Below are positions 37,101 through 45,805 of a stretch of DNA of 64,000 nt, piece after piece. Each line of letters starts with the position of its first letter. Positions within the stretch are counted from its first letter, which is position 1. The position numbers and the translations under genes were made by a program. The stretch comes from Paenibacillus xylanexedens. Its GTDB lineage: Bacteria > Bacillota > Bacilli > Paenibacillales > Paenibacillaceae. The DNA lies in assembly GCF_007676705.1 (NCBI RefSeq), contig NZ_VEBF01000001.1:310001-374000 (forward strand), read 5' to 3'. The notes below the pieces were generated by a model. That model was not told the DNA's origin. It was given only the letters and a program-made list of their open reading frames with translations, and made no database searches.

Positions 37101-39358
37101 TGATACTTGAACATCGCCGGCGCTTCGCGCTGTCCTCCCGGGAACACCCGCACGTAATCGACGCCGTGTTGTGCCTGATAGGTGGAATCCCGTATCGGAT
37201 TTCCTTTGTCATCCGTTCGTCCTTCCTTATGCCACCCTGTTACGTCACTATAGTCTTCATTCAGTTTGGAGATATATAACGTCAGGTTTTCTTCGCTGGA
37301 GTAGATCAGATAACCGGTACCGTCATCGTCCTTGAACAGCGTCATGTCACGTGCCATGCCCTTATCGCTTGGGAAATAATCTTTCTCCCCTTCGGGAGCT
37401 CTGTCCATCCGGTAACTCTTCTGATATACAAAAGGCCCTGTTGGAGAGTCGCTGATCGCATAACCGGCTCGCGCCTTACCGTAATTCGCATTATCGTTAT
37501 AGGGGTCCTTGTCGCCGTCCATGTGGGCCCACATCACGTATTTCTTCGTTTTGTCGTTGTAGATGACCTTTGGTCGTTCAATAATCCGTCCTTTGCGGAT
37601 ATCTGCCCAGATATCCACGCGGTCTTCACGCCCCGCATACAATTTGGAGATCAACGGGTCATTGTCAAAATCATCCATGGATTGAAGTGTTGTTAAAGCC
37701 ATGCCTTCATCCGTCCAATTCATCAGATCCTTGGATGAATACACTCGCACACCAACAGCTGGCCAGCCGCCCTTATGATATTCGCCATACCAGTAATAGG
37801 TCTCCGTCTGTTCATCATAGAAAAAACCAGCCCCATGCGCATCAATCGGCTTCCCGTCCAGATCTGGCCACAATTGCCCTGGTGTAATGCTTGTGCGAAC
37901 TGTGGCAACACCAAGCGGTGCGGATGCTGGAGAAGTTACGCCGTCCACGGTCGCCTGGATGATGTAAAAATATCCTGTGCCCATCGTCAGACCGCTATCG
38001 TTAAACGTGTTTTCATTGCCACTATAGACCTGCTGATACGTACCCGTAGCACTGGTTGCACGGGACACGGTATACGTTACATCAGATCCAGGCAGGACAT
38101 TCCACCCCAGAGAGATTGATGTGTCCGTCACAGCTGTGGCAGCGAACTCTGCTGGAGAGTCAATGGAGTAAGTCGTAGCTTCTGCAACAGTGAATGCTGA
38201 CTCCCCAGCTGCGTTATAGGCTGTTACGCGATAGCTGTAGCTGTTGCCAGGCTCAAGCCCTTCATCTGTGAAAACAAGCCCCTTCCCTTCATAGATCTGC
38301 TCATACTGCTCACTGCCAGCTTCGGCCCGAACCACGCGATAACCAGTCGCCTTATCCACAGCGGGCCAAGACAGCTGAACGCTGGTCGCGTTAAGTGCTT
38401 CGGCCTTTAATTCGCCAGGAGCCTGTGGTGCCGCCGCAGTCGTCCGAACTTCTAGCGGAGCAGTCCATAGTGATTCGGTTAGGCCTCCGTATTCATAAGC
38501 GAGCCTGTAATAATACACCGTATCCCCGCTTAATCCTTCATCCGTGTGTCCCAAAGATCCGGTACTTGTTATCAGAGAATAACCGCCTTCAGGCGTAGAG
38601 GAACGATACAAGCGATAGGCTGATGCACCCGCGATTTCAGACCATTGCAGTGAAACCGAAGACGCCGTCTGCTCAGCAATGGAGAGCTGTATATCGTTCT
38701 CAGGCGGATGCTCCGCAATGATCACGTCATCTGCATGTACCGACTGCCACTTATTCCGAATGCCCACGGTACCTGACCCGTATGTAGTATCGACCAGATC
38801 AAATACCAACCGATCGGAGCCGTTTTCGGCGATATACCCGCGAATGGTGGTACCTGATAACACCACTTTAAGTGTGTACCATGTGTTTTTGGCAAACGCA
38901 TAATCCACCGTTTTCAGAGGTGTGTCTGATCCGTTTACCCGTTTGGAGAAAACGAGTTTATTATTAGGAATCTGCATTTGAAAATAGTAAAAGTTGCTCT
39001 TATCCTGAAACCGCGGCAATATTCCCGGATACCCCTGACCGGCTCCCGTGTAAAAGCGCATGGACACGGTCATGTCCGACATGGAGCCTCCAGTAGAGAT
39101 GATGCCTTCATTGGTATCGCTCTGGAAAAGCGTGGAGTTGGACGTATCTGTCGGGTCAGCGAGTACTTCCCAATTGCCTGAGCTTACGTTCCACGTGGGT
39201 GATTCCGTGTAATTCCCATCCGAAAAATCGTCCTGCAACAACGTGGCGGGTATACTGCTCAAGTCGGCATACGCCTTACTCGGCAGCATCAACGGTCCGG
39301 AAGACAGCGCAAGTGTTGCAGATAACATAAATATCATGGGTTTCCTGAGTTTATCCAA
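34133..39358 (-). CDS. SLH-anchored multidomain GH43 glycoside hydrolase
   Basis: 1,741 residues: signal peptide (~1-31), LamG/concanavalin-like domain (~40-215), three FN3 domains (~223-485), GH43 five-bladed propeller (~490-860), an Ig-like and a CBM-like module (~870-1115), another FN3 (~1125-1210), a Gly/Ser/Asn linker (~1300-1345) and three SLH domains (~1555-1741). GH43 residues visible are Asp in PIDAHGAGFFYD, Asp in MARDMTLFKDD and Glu in GQREAPAMFKY. The layout resembles GH43 galactan-degrading enzymes, but the substrate is not certain. It should be tethered to the cell wall. Start is TTG at 39358 with AAAGGAGAG upstream; an ATG just before it runs into a stop at once. Confidence 0.87.
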   Translation of the reverse strand: MDKLRKPMIFMLSATLALSSGPLMLPSKAYADLSSIPATLLQDDFSDGNYTESPTWNVSSGNWEVLADPTDTSNSTLFQSDTNEGIISTGGSMSDMTVSMRFYTGAGQGYPGILPRFQDKSNFYYFQMQIPNNKLVFSKRVNGSDTPLKTVDYAFAKNTWYTLKVVLSGTTIRGYIAENGSDRLVFDLVDTTYGSGTVGIRNKWQSVHADDVIIAEHPPENDIQLSIAEQTASSVSLQWSEIAGASAYRLYRSSTPEGGYSLITSTGSLGHTDEGLSGDTVYYYRLAYEYGGLTESLWTAPLEVRTTAAAPQAPGELKAEALNATSVQLSWPAVDKATGYRVVRAEAGSEQYEQIYEGKGLVFTDEGLEPGNSYSYRVTAYNAAGESAFTVAEATTYSIDSPAEFAATAVTDTSISLGWNVLPGSDVTYTVSRATSATGTYQQVYSGNENTFNDSGLTMGTGYFYIIQATVDGVTSPASAPLGVATVRTSITPGQLWPDLDGKPIDAHGAGFFYDEQTETYYWYGEYHKGGWPAVGVRVYSSKDLMNWTDEGMALTTLQSMDDFDNDPLISKLYAGREDRVDIWADIRKGRIIERPKVIYNDKTKKYVMWAHMDGDKDPYNDNANYGKARAGYAISDSPTGPFVYQKSYRMDRAPEGEKDYFPSDKGMARDMTLFKDDDGTGYLIYSSEENLTLYISKLNEDYSDVTGWHKEGRTDDKGNPIRDSTYQAQHGVDYVRVFPGGQREAPAMFKYQGKYYILTSGASGWAPNENKVTVADNIFGPWSTQTNPFVRTLPSDPDPGKAFGTQTTSVIPVDPEKGKFIYVGDTWNGGNFSNDAAKYVFLPIEFGIGSDIAIKWYNSWTPDLLNSMGKVDIADPLPEAVALGKVPSLPTTLNVRDGGELVSTPAVWTIDNRAMTAEDFAKPGPLTLQVTTPEYNNKKQAVRVNVIPENTLYFVNSGGYETADYNLMGAYMKGTLANPGTADQMYAPAEGRNWGYVSADALASGSNGGDIFSTVRYLNGGNVSNSPKGTDLTYTFDMPNGTYDVYAGFNDPWTNASRKANFLINGTNTGAVTFTPASVRTHKGISVSDNKLELTVRNTASQDPMISWIMIVKPDAAPPVNDSAGLNADTLDSMSARLHWDARLGAASYKLYRSDREQGEYTLVYSGNGREYTDSALNPGTDYYYKVEAFDASGQSVSGLSSAYQVHMVQQTAADIATGITALEQPSAGAKKLKFPSLPQGFTVTIASSSVPSVIQTDGTIVPPSKETTVTLELVITRTSDDSRALTVPLTVKVLASVPSPGGTDPGSGGSPGGNSGGNPGNGSGSASNGGQSGSGNPSAENAVPQPKPEKDRSVLELQGQSDQKGVVQSNVDVSTIKEAFKVAPATDAGQRLVELRLKPVSGANAYELSLPVSALLDQDESHVLNIVTELGTLELPAQLIPKDMVGDGIASIRLVRTELPKTVADQLGTQYGVQLELQLDGHPWASGSELTLRLPYQSSDDTQQDRIVAFVIGANGVATPLPQSHYDPNSGEIVFSVTSLTGNYAVVSVEQTFADLAEVQWAKKAMEALAVRGVIDAEASGDSTQLYPKQGMTRGQYVQWLMTALGLNAASGNAFSDVSETSSYYEAVTAAHSLGITSGTGDGRFLPESTITRQEMMTLTVRALEAAGLVDAESAASDSLTLFRDASAIGSYARDSVALLVNLGITRGYNGEVKPLAEANRAEAATMLYAMMSKLVWNN

Positions 39359-39479
39359 TGTTCATTCTCTCCTTTGGCGTGAAAGATGAAAGCATGGTTC
39401 TTGTATGCGCGGTGTTGTTGTTCAGCCTATACTCAGCAACCAGTGGTCAGTAACGAGCTTTTGTCCACCTCCTTATTTT

Positions 39480-39497
39480 AATGAAACCGGTTTCATT
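39480..39497. promoter_or_regulatory. Perfect 18-bp LacI-family-type operator
   Basis: AATGAAACCGGTTTCATT is a perfect palindrome with the central CG typical of LacI/CcpA-family operators. It lies in the leader of the GH43 gene, about 125 bases before its start codon. Confidence 0.7.
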
Positions 39498-39579
39498 GGA
39501 GTGCAAAAAAAGACCCGTCTTCCCTTCTAAGTGCAATGATACCCATACGGAATACCGTGTTTTCTTTGCCCCTATGCAG

Positions 39580-39617
39580 TGAAACAGGTTTTTAATATAT
39601 AAATGTAATCGCTTTCC
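39580..39617. promoter_or_regulatory. Two further cre-like sites at the GH43 start site
   Basis: TGTAATCGCTTTCC (39604-39617) fits the catabolite-response consensus with one mismatch at the end and lies just after the -10 box. TGAAACAGGTTTTT (39580-39593) is a degenerate copy of the palindrome at 39480. Confidence 0.55.
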
Positions 39618-39620
39618 TGA

Positions 39621-39650
39621 ATTATATTATTGCCTTATTCAAGCTGTCAA
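39621..39650 (-). promoter_or_regulatory. Sigma-A promoter of the GH43-SLH gene
   Basis: TTGACA (39650-39645), 18 bases, TATAAT (39626-39621) on the minus strand: a near-consensus promoter about 260 bases before the start codon. The gap 39359-39783 holds this promoter, the three palindromic sites and the yfmM terminator; no gene. Confidence 0.8.
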
Positions 39651-39689
39651 CTGTGAATTGGGTTTAAACATTTTTCGTTAAAACCACGC

Positions 39690-39767
39690 AAAAAAGGCGC
39701 GGTTTCTGCCTGTTTTGCAAGCAAAATTCGCGCCTTTTCTCACGCTTCGAGCTTGTTCGCAAGCTCG
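39690..39767 (-). terminator. Terminator after yfmM with an extra hairpin
   Basis: GGCGCG/CGCGCC stem (39696-39734) with TTTTTT on the minus strand. Before it lies a perfect 8-bp hairpin, CGAGCTTG/CAAGCTCG with a 4-base loop (39748-39767). Confidence 0.8.
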
Positions 39768-39783
39768 CACGTATTACATTACC

Positions 39784-41340
39784 TTAGAATACTTTTGTTG
39801 TCCACGACTCACAGTTCCAAGTCTCCGTAACAACATCACGGTAGAATTCGGGTTCGTGGGAAATCAGAAGAATACTGCCTTTGTAAGCCTTGAGCGCACG
39901 TTTCAACTCTTCCTTGGCATCTACGTCCAGATGGTTCGTCGGCTCATCGAGTACTAGCAGGTTCGTTTCGTTATTGATGAGCTTACAGAGACGCACTTTA
40001 GCCTTCTCGCCACCACTTAGTACAGCTACCTTGCTCTCAATGTGTTTTGTAGTCAAACCACATTTTGCAAGTGCAGCACGCACCTCGAATTGGGTATAGG
40101 AAGGGAACTCCTGCCAGATCTCTTCAATACAGGTATTGTAGTTGGCATCCTTGATCTCTTGCTGGAAGTAACCAATCTCCAGATGTTCACCACGTTGAAC
40201 GGTTCCTTCCAGAGCTTGAATTTCACCCAGAATACTGCGCATCAGGGTTGTTTTACCGATTCCGTTCGCACCAACGAGGGCAATCTTCTGTCCGCGTTCC
40301 ATGCGCAGATCCAGTGGTCTGGACAACGGTTCGTTGTATCCAATTACAAGACCTTTGGTTTCGAAAATGAGCTTGCCGGATGTTCTTGCATCACGGAAGT
40401 TGAACTGCGGTTTCGGTTTCTCCTTGGCGATCTCGATGACATCCATCTTGTCGAGCTTCTTCTGTCTGGACATCGCCATATTGCGTGTAGCTACACTTGC
40501 TTTGTTCCGCGCTACAAAGTCCTTGAGGTCAGCAATCTCTTGTTGTTGGCGTTTGTACGCCGATTCAAGCTGCTGTTTTCTCATCTCATGCACTTCCTGG
40601 AAATGATCATAATCGCCCACATAGCGAGTTAGATTTTGGTTCTCCATGTGATAGATCAAGTTGATTACACTGTTCAGGAACGGAATATCATGAGAGATCA
40701 GAATAAAAGCATTCTCATATTCCTGCAAATAACGTTTCAGCCATTCGATATGCAATTCATCCAAATAGTTCGTAGGCTCATCGAGCAGCAAAATATCGGG
40801 TTTTTCCAGCAGCAGCTTGGCAAGCAGTACTTTGGTACGCTGTCCACCACTCAGGTCATTGACGTCTTTATCCAGGCCGATATCTGTCAGACCCAGACCA
40901 CGTGCGGTTTCATCCACTTTGGCATCGATCATGTAGAAATCCTGGTTTGTCAGTGTATCCTGAATCGTACCCACATCTTCAAGAAGTTGTTCAAGTTCCT
41001 CCGGGGTAACATCGCCCATCTTGCCATACATATCATTCATTTCCTGCTCCATGTCGAACAAATACTGGAACGCGCCGCGAAGTACGTCACGGATCGATTG
41101 GCCTTTATTCAATACAGCATGCTGGTCCAGATAACCAACACGCATCCGTTTGGACCATTCCACCTTGCCTTCATCCGGTTGAAGCTTGCCTGTAATAATG
41201 TTCATGAAGGTGGATTTACCTTCACCGTTGGCCCCGATCAGACCAATATGTTCGCCCTTCAACAGGCGGAATGAAACGTCGTTAAAGATAGCACGGTCAC
41301 CAAAACCGTGACTTAATTTTTCTACATTTAATATGCTCAT
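39784..41340 (-). CDS. yfmM: ABC-F family ATPase (YfmM-like)
   Basis: 518 residues, two ABC ATPase domains on one chain and no membrane segments. Walker A motifs are GANGEGKST (~residue 37) and GANGIGKTT (~345), signatures LSGGQRTK and LSGGEKAK, Walker B LLLDEPTNYLD and LVLDEPTNHLD. The ~80-residue interdomain linker is charged and helical. The opening (SFRLLKGEHIGLIGANGEGKST) and length match what I recall of B. subtilis YfmM. ABC-F proteins act on the ribosome, relieving stalls or protecting from antibiotics. Monocistronic. Confidence 0.85.
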   Translation of the reverse strand: MSILNVEKLSHGFGDRAIFNDVSFRLLKGEHIGLIGANGEGKSTFMNIITGKLQPDEGKVEWSKRMRVGYLDQHAVLNKGQSIRDVLRGAFQYLFDMEQEMNDMYGKMGDVTPEELEQLLEDVGTIQDTLTNQDFYMIDAKVDETARGLGLTDIGLDKDVNDLSGGQRTKVLLAKLLLEKPDILLLDEPTNYLDELHIEWLKRYLQEYENAFILISHDIPFLNSVINLIYHMENQNLTRYVGDYDHFQEVHEMRKQQLESAYKRQQQEIADLKDFVARNKASVATRNMAMSRQKKLDKMDVIEIAKEKPKPQFNFRDARTSGKLIFETKGLVIGYNEPLSRPLDLRMERGQKIALVGANGIGKTTLMRSILGEIQALEGTVQRGEHLEIGYFQQEIKDANYNTCIEEIWQEFPSYTQFEVRAALAKCGLTTKHIESKVAVLSGGEKAKVRLCKLINNETNLLVLDEPTNHLDVDAKEELKRALKAYKGSILLISHEPEFYRDVVTETWNCESWTTKVF

Positions 41341-41453
41341 TCATGACACCTTTTCTATATAGACTTAATTCTTTGTATATTATAAGCGTTATATCCTGCA
41401 CAACTCAACGCCATATTAAAAAATATTACACCTTTTTGTCTGAAATTTGCCTT

Positions 41454-41482
41454 ATATGAAAGTATGGGGTAAAATTTTGCCT
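41454..41482 (+). promoter_or_regulatory. Promoter candidate for the SET-domain gene
   Basis: On the plus strand TTGCCT, a 17-base spacer and TAAAAT lie about 60 bases before the SET gene start. A second TTGCCT with TATAGA follows shortly after. A perfect palindrome, GCTCTTCGAAGAGC, sits in the leader just before the ribosome-binding site. Confidence 0.5.
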
Positions 41483-41537
41483 TAACGAATTACTACTATA
41501 TAGAACGGAGCTCTTCGAAGAGCATCAGGTGAAGATT

Positions 41538-42011
41538 ATGATCGAAGTAAAACAATCCAAGTTGGGTGATGGCGGTGAATTTAATCGCGGAGTATTTGCT
41601 ACCGTTGATATTGCCAAGGGAACGCTTATCCATCAGGCACCCGTTGTGCCTTACCCAAATGAAGATCATGAGCATGTCGAAAAAACAATTTTGGAAGATT
41701 ACGTTTTCGAATATGGGGCGAATCATACCGCCATTCTGCTCGGCTACGGCAGTCTCATCAACCACTCCTATGAACCTAACGCTACTTACGATATCAATTT
41801 TGATAACCACACCTTTGACTTCTACGCGTATACAGACATCAAAGCTGGCGATGAAATCGTGATTAATTACAACGGTGAGGAAGACAGTATGGACCCGTTA
41901 TGGTTCCTGGACGATTACGAGGAGCGTATGCTTGAGTTCAATAAGTCCAATGATGATGAGGGTGAAAAAGAGACTGATACCCAGTCCCTGGATACGGACA
42001 CGAGTAAATAA
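41538..42011 (+). CDS. SET-domain protein (putative protein lysine methyltransferase)
   Basis: 157 residues from the ATG at 41538, with GGTGA before it. It consists almost entirely of a compact SET domain: N-terminal GEFNRGVFA, the pseudoknot core SLINHSYEPNATY (NHSxxPN, ~residues 75-88) and GDEIVINYNGEED (~110-122). These are the S-adenosylmethionine-binding and catalytic segments of SET methyltransferases. The C-terminal ~25 residues are acidic and probably disordered. A bacterial SET protein without fused domains; the methylated target is unknown. Confidence 0.8.
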   Translation: MIEVKQSKLGDGGEFNRGVFATVDIAKGTLIHQAPVVPYPNEDHEHVEKTILEDYVFEYGANHTAILLGYGSLINHSYEPNATYDINFDNHTFDFYAYTDIKAGDEIVINYNGEEDSMDPLWFLDDYEERMLEFNKSNDDEGEKETDTQSLDTDTSK

Positions 42012-42130
42012 ACGTTAAACTCAAAAAAGTTCGCAAGGAACCTTTGCGGTAAATGCGAAAAAACTCGCTAACCCTGTGTTTATGAAATGGTACCTTGAGG
42101 TCCTCTTCATAGTCCGATGTTTGAACACGA

Positions 42131-42170
42131 AAATAAGCAAGTCCTCCGCTGATGGAAGACTTGCTTATTT
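42131..42170. terminator. Bidirectional terminator, SET gene / DUF1349 gene
   Basis: AAATAAGCAAGTC and GACTTGCTTATTT pair over 13 bp between the two convergent genes. The region 42012-42130 also has a small CGCAAGG/CCTTTGCG hairpin just after the SET stop codon. Confidence 0.75.
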
Positions 42171-42240
42171 GTGTTGTCTTGCTTTCTAAGCCAGATACAC
42201 CTGTTCATGTTTCATTGTTTATCGTGCATCTTAACTTGTT

Positions 42241-42846
42241 TTAATCCGTAATCGGTGGATCTGTATGCAAGTCTTCATCAGGTGCCGTGGAACTCCACTT
42301 GGTAAAGGCTACCTCGAAACCTGCCCGCTTGGGTGAACACAGAAATGGACCCGCGTGCTTGTTGTTTGGATGGGCAAATCGTGCAACTCGTATTGTTCGC
42401 CAAGGATGCTCATCTGTCCGAGCACGAATGATGACTGCTTCGTTACTGTATGAGGCTCTAATCGTTACGATTCGTCCACCCCATTCTGGTACAGGCGAGA
42501 GTGACCAATCCGAATACGTATTTGTCACGACGGCTCCAACATGAACTACGCCATCATTGACCTCAACACCAGCCTTGATCCATTGATCGTCTCCATGCCA
42601 TAACATTAATCCAGCCTGATCATATAATTCGGTGAATGAGCTTAGATCAAACGATATTTCAATCGCTTCACTTCCATCCCATGGAGCAAGCATAGCGTGT
42701 CCATTCCGATGACAGAACCCATAGAATGTGTTCTCCCAGAAGTCACTGCCTTCCTGAGCTTCCACGACGAAACGATCCCCGTCCATCCGCGCAGCAACGG
42801 GTTCCGTAGTCCACTTCCCTGTATGAAATCCGATAAATTCCGACAT
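42241..42846 (-). CDS. DUF1349 concanavalin-like protein
   Basis: 201 residues from the ATG at 42846; an in-frame upstream ATG at 42858 abuts the AGGAAGG ribosome-binding site and is less likely. The protein is a single beta-sandwich of the DUF1349 family (FWENTFYGFCHRNGHA, YDQAGLMLWHGDDQWIKAGVE, VGAVVTNTYSDWS). The family is lectin/glucanase-like in fold; function is not known. No signal peptide. It follows the flavoprotein reductase gene by 47 bases and is probably cotranscribed with it. Confidence 0.75.
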   Translation of the reverse strand: MSEFIGFHTGKWTTEPVAARMDGDRFVVEAQEGSDFWENTFYGFCHRNGHAMLAPWDGSEAIEISFDLSSFTELYDQAGLMLWHGDDQWIKAGVEVNDGVVHVGAVVTNTYSDWSLSPVPEWGGRIVTIRASYSNEAVIIRARTDEHPWRTIRVARFAHPNNKHAGPFLCSPKRAGFEVAFTKWSSTAPDEDLHTDPPITD

Positions 42847-42893
42847 CGTTATTCTCATCCTTCCTTTAGTCCCAAAGGGGCTCATCATCACTT

Positions 42894-44243
42894 CTATATT
42901 AGAGAACTCAGGTCCGATGCAGCCGTAGGATACGCAAAATTCATGCTGTTTAACTGGTCTGTGGTCAGATTGAACTGAATCGCCATCGCAAAAAGGTTAA
43001 TCAATTCTTCTGTTTTGCTTCCGAGCACATGCGCACCTAGAATGCGGCCCGTTGGTTTGTCGATCACCACTTTGGCCATAGCCATTTTTTCATGAGTTCG
43101 CTTGTAAGTATACCATTTCGACATATCATTTACCTGCACATCATAGCCTTCTTTCTTGGCTTGTTCCGTGCTCATCCCCACAGCCCCAAGTGCAGGGACA
43201 GTAAACACAACGGAAGGCATGACAGTATAATTCGGTTTGTGTTGATTGCCCTCCAACAAATTGAACGATACGGCCCGGGATTCCTGACCTGCTAATGGAG
43301 TCAAAGGCAACCCTTTTGTGTCGGTCACATCTCCAGCAGCATACACTCTTGGATTACTTTCACTTTGTAAATACTCGTTCACCGCAATCCCCTTTTTGCT
43401 GTAGCTGACGTTACCTTTCTCGAGTTCAAGTCCATCCACATTGGGAATGCGCCCTGCTCCATGCACGACAAGTCCGCACTGCCACTGGTGGTCTGCACCA
43501 TTGCGTGTGCCGTGAACGACATAAGCATCCCCCTCTTGTCGTATGGACTTCACCTCGGCGTTCAGATGAACGTGGATGCCGATCTCTTTCGATTTTTGTA
43601 ACAGAGATTCCACCAGCTCCGCATCAAATGATTTTAGCGGCTGATCACTCCGATGCAGGATATGGACTTCCGTCCCGGCTCTGGCTGCAATATGAGCAAA
43701 CTCAAATGCAATATATCCACCCCCTACCAGAACTAGTCGATCCGGAAGCCGTTCCAGATCCAGAAAGTCATCACTATATATAAGATGCTCTGACCCTTCA
43801 ATCTCAAGTGGCGCTGGTCTTGCACCGGTAGCAATCAGGATGTGTTTGCCATGAAGGATTTCTTCTCCAACTTGGATATGGTCTTCATCGACAAATGAAG
43901 CTTTTCCATGGAACGTGTCCATTCCGGCCTGCTTGAATTGATCCTCACTTGCTCTAGGAATACTCTCGGTAAAAGTCCGCTTAAATGCCATCAGATCAGA
44001 CCAGTTTATTCTTGCCTGACCTTGAATTCCTTTCCCTTGCATCCGCTCATTCCAGTCAATCAGCTCAGCCGCTCCAGTCAGTACTTTCTTGGGATCACAG
44101 CCTCTCAGTGCACAGGTTCCTCCGAACTCACGCTCATCAATCACAGCGATTTTCCATCCAGCTTCAGCGCAACGGGTGATTACAGAGCTTGCTGCGCTCC
44201 CTGTTCCAATTGCAATCAGGTCATAGGTTTCTTGAGTCATCAT
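42894..44243 (-). CDS. FAD-dependent pyridine nucleotide-disulfide oxidoreductase
   Basis: 449 residues of the glutathione reductase/mercuric reductase superfamily. The FAD motif is AIGTGSAASS (~residue 12), the redox-active pair is in GGTCALRGCDPKK (~41-53), the NAD(P) motif is LVGGGYIAFEFA (~170) and the second FAD motif is YAAGDVTD (~300). The C-terminal HPTxxE that supplies the catalytic base in classical members reads YPTAAS here, so disulfide reduction may use another residue or the substrate may differ. Cytoplasmic. Substrate unknown. Confidence 0.82.
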   Translation of the reverse strand: MMTQETYDLIAIGTGSAASSVITRCAEAGWKIAVIDEREFGGTCALRGCDPKKVLTGAAELIDWNERMQGKGIQGQARINWSDLMAFKRTFTESIPRASEDQFKQAGMDTFHGKASFVDEDHIQVGEEILHGKHILIATGARPAPLEIEGSEHLIYSDDFLDLERLPDRLVLVGGGYIAFEFAHIAARAGTEVHILHRSDQPLKSFDAELVESLLQKSKEIGIHVHLNAEVKSIRQEGDAYVVHGTRNGADHQWQCGLVVHGAGRIPNVDGLELEKGNVSYSKKGIAVNEYLQSESNPRVYAAGDVTDTKGLPLTPLAGQESRAVSFNLLEGNQHKPNYTVMPSVVFTVPALGAVGMSTEQAKKEGYDVQVNDMSKWYTYKRTHEKMAMAKVVIDKPTGRILGAHVLGSKTEELINLFAMAIQFNLTTDQLNSMNFAYPTAASDLSSLI

Positions 44244-44290
44244 GGTTCCTCCTCATCCTTTTGGTACATCTATTGCAGGGATGCCTGAAG

Positions 44291-45805
44291 TTACAGCAAT
44301 CCAGCCTGTTTAAGGTACTCTGCTGCAACCTGTTCAGGATTCTCTCCCTCTACGTTCACGTCATAGTTCATCTGACGCATCTCGTCATCCGTAATTTTGC
44401 CAGCAAGCTGATTCAGCACCTCAACCAGTTGTGGATATTGATCGGCCGTCTCTTTACGAAGCATGGGCGCGCCCTGATACGGCGGGAACAATTCCTGATC
44501 ATCCTCCAGCACAACGAGTTCATACTGCCTCAACTCACTGTCTGTGGAGTAAGCATCAACGAGATTGATATCTCTGCGCTGAAGAGCACCATAGCGAAGT
44601 TTGGGTTCCATAGTCGCCACGTTCGGGAATTGAATGCCATATTTCTTCTGTATGCCAAGATATCCGTCTTCCCGATCAGAGAATTCAAGCGTAAACCCTG
44701 CTTTGATCTGCTGCTCAACCGGTTTGAGATCCGAAATGGTCTTGAGACTGTATTGATCTGCAATGCTCTGTGGTACAGCCAACGTATACGTATTGTTATA
44801 ATCCATAGGGTTCAGCAGCACCATATTGAACTGGCTTAACATTCCGTCTCTGGCTTGTTCGTAGACCTCTTTTCGATCCGTACTCACAGCCGTTTCCTTC
44901 ATGAATTCGGAGATGGCTGTCCCTGTGAATTCAGGATAGATATCGATATCCCCCGACTTGAGGGCATTGAACAGGAATGGTGTTTTGCCCAATCCAGGCT
45001 TCAATTCAACCGTTAAATCCGTGTCTTTTTCGATGAGCAATTTGTACATATTAATGAGAATTTCGGGTTCCGCCCCCAATTTCCCGGAAATCACGAGATC
45101 CTTCTGTCCTCCCCTCGCAAAAAAGGGAATGGTGATCACAAGTATCGCGATCAGAGCCAGCGAACCCAAGGTAACCAATGTTTTCTTGAAAGACAAGCGC
45201 TGGAACTGGCGAAGCAGTACATCAAACAAAATGGCCAACAATGCGGCTGGAACAGCACCAAGGATGATCAATGCTGTATCGTTCCGATCAATGCCCAGCA
45301 AGATTAATGCACCCAAGCCTCCTGCGCCGATCAAGGCAGCAAGTGTCGCCGTTCCTACGATGAGGACCATCGCGGTCCGAATTCCGGCCATAATGACAGG
45401 CATCGCCAGTGGCAGTTCCACTTTGATCAGACGTTGTCGACTGTTCATGCCCATCGCATTCGCCGCTTCGACCATGGAAGAATCGACTTCGGAGATGCCA
45501 GTGTACGTATTGCGAAGTACCGGAAGCAGTGCATACACCACCAGTGCTATGATTGCTGGAAGTGTACCTATACCGAATAGCGGAATAAGCAAGCCGAGAA
45601 GTGCCAAGGACGGTATCGTCTGCAATACAGCCGTAACTCCAATAATCGGTTCAGCGACTTTGGGCTTGCGTGTCAAGTAGATACCAAGCGGGATGGCGAT
45701 TAGGACAGCAAAGAACAACGCGATAAATGAGATCTGAATATGTTCAAGAAGAGCAGACAATAACTGACCTTTACGCTCGCTGAACACCTCCGTGAATCTA
45801 CTCAT
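44291..45805 (-). CDS. Osmoprotectant ABC transporter: fused permease and substrate-binding protein
   Basis: 504 residues from the ATG at 45805 (MSRFTEVF), six bases after GAGGTG; two upstream Met codons lack spacing. Residues ~1-205 are an OpuCB/ProW-type permease with about six membrane segments (ANAMGMNSRQRLIKVELPLAMPV is the ATPase-coupling loop). A membrane segment at ~215-235 leads to an OpuAC/OpuCC-type binding domain (~240-504) outside the cell. The fusion imports quaternary amines such as glycine betaine, choline or carnitine with the ATPase upstream. The genes overlap by 8 bp. Confidence 0.9.
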   Translation of the reverse strand: MSRFTEVFSERKGQLLSALLEHIQISFIALFFAVLIAIPLGIYLTRKPKVAEPIIGVTAVLQTIPSLALLGLLIPLFGIGTLPAIIALVVYALLPVLRNTYTGISEVDSSMVEAANAMGMNSRQRLIKVELPLAMPVIMAGIRTAMVLIVGTATLAALIGAGGLGALILLGIDRNDTALIILGAVPAALLAILFDVLLRQFQRLSFKKTLVTLGSLALIAILVITIPFFARGGQKDLVISGKLGAEPEILINMYKLLIEKDTDLTVELKPGLGKTPFLFNALKSGDIDIYPEFTGTAISEFMKETAVSTDRKEVYEQARDGMLSQFNMVLLNPMDYNNTYTLAVPQSIADQYSLKTISDLKPVEQQIKAGFTLEFSDREDGYLGIQKKYGIQFPNVATMEPKLRYGALQRRDINLVDAYSTDSELRQYELVVLEDDQELFPPYQGAPMLRKETADQYPQLVEVLNQLAGKITDDEMRQMNYDVNVEGENPEQVAAEYLKQAGLL

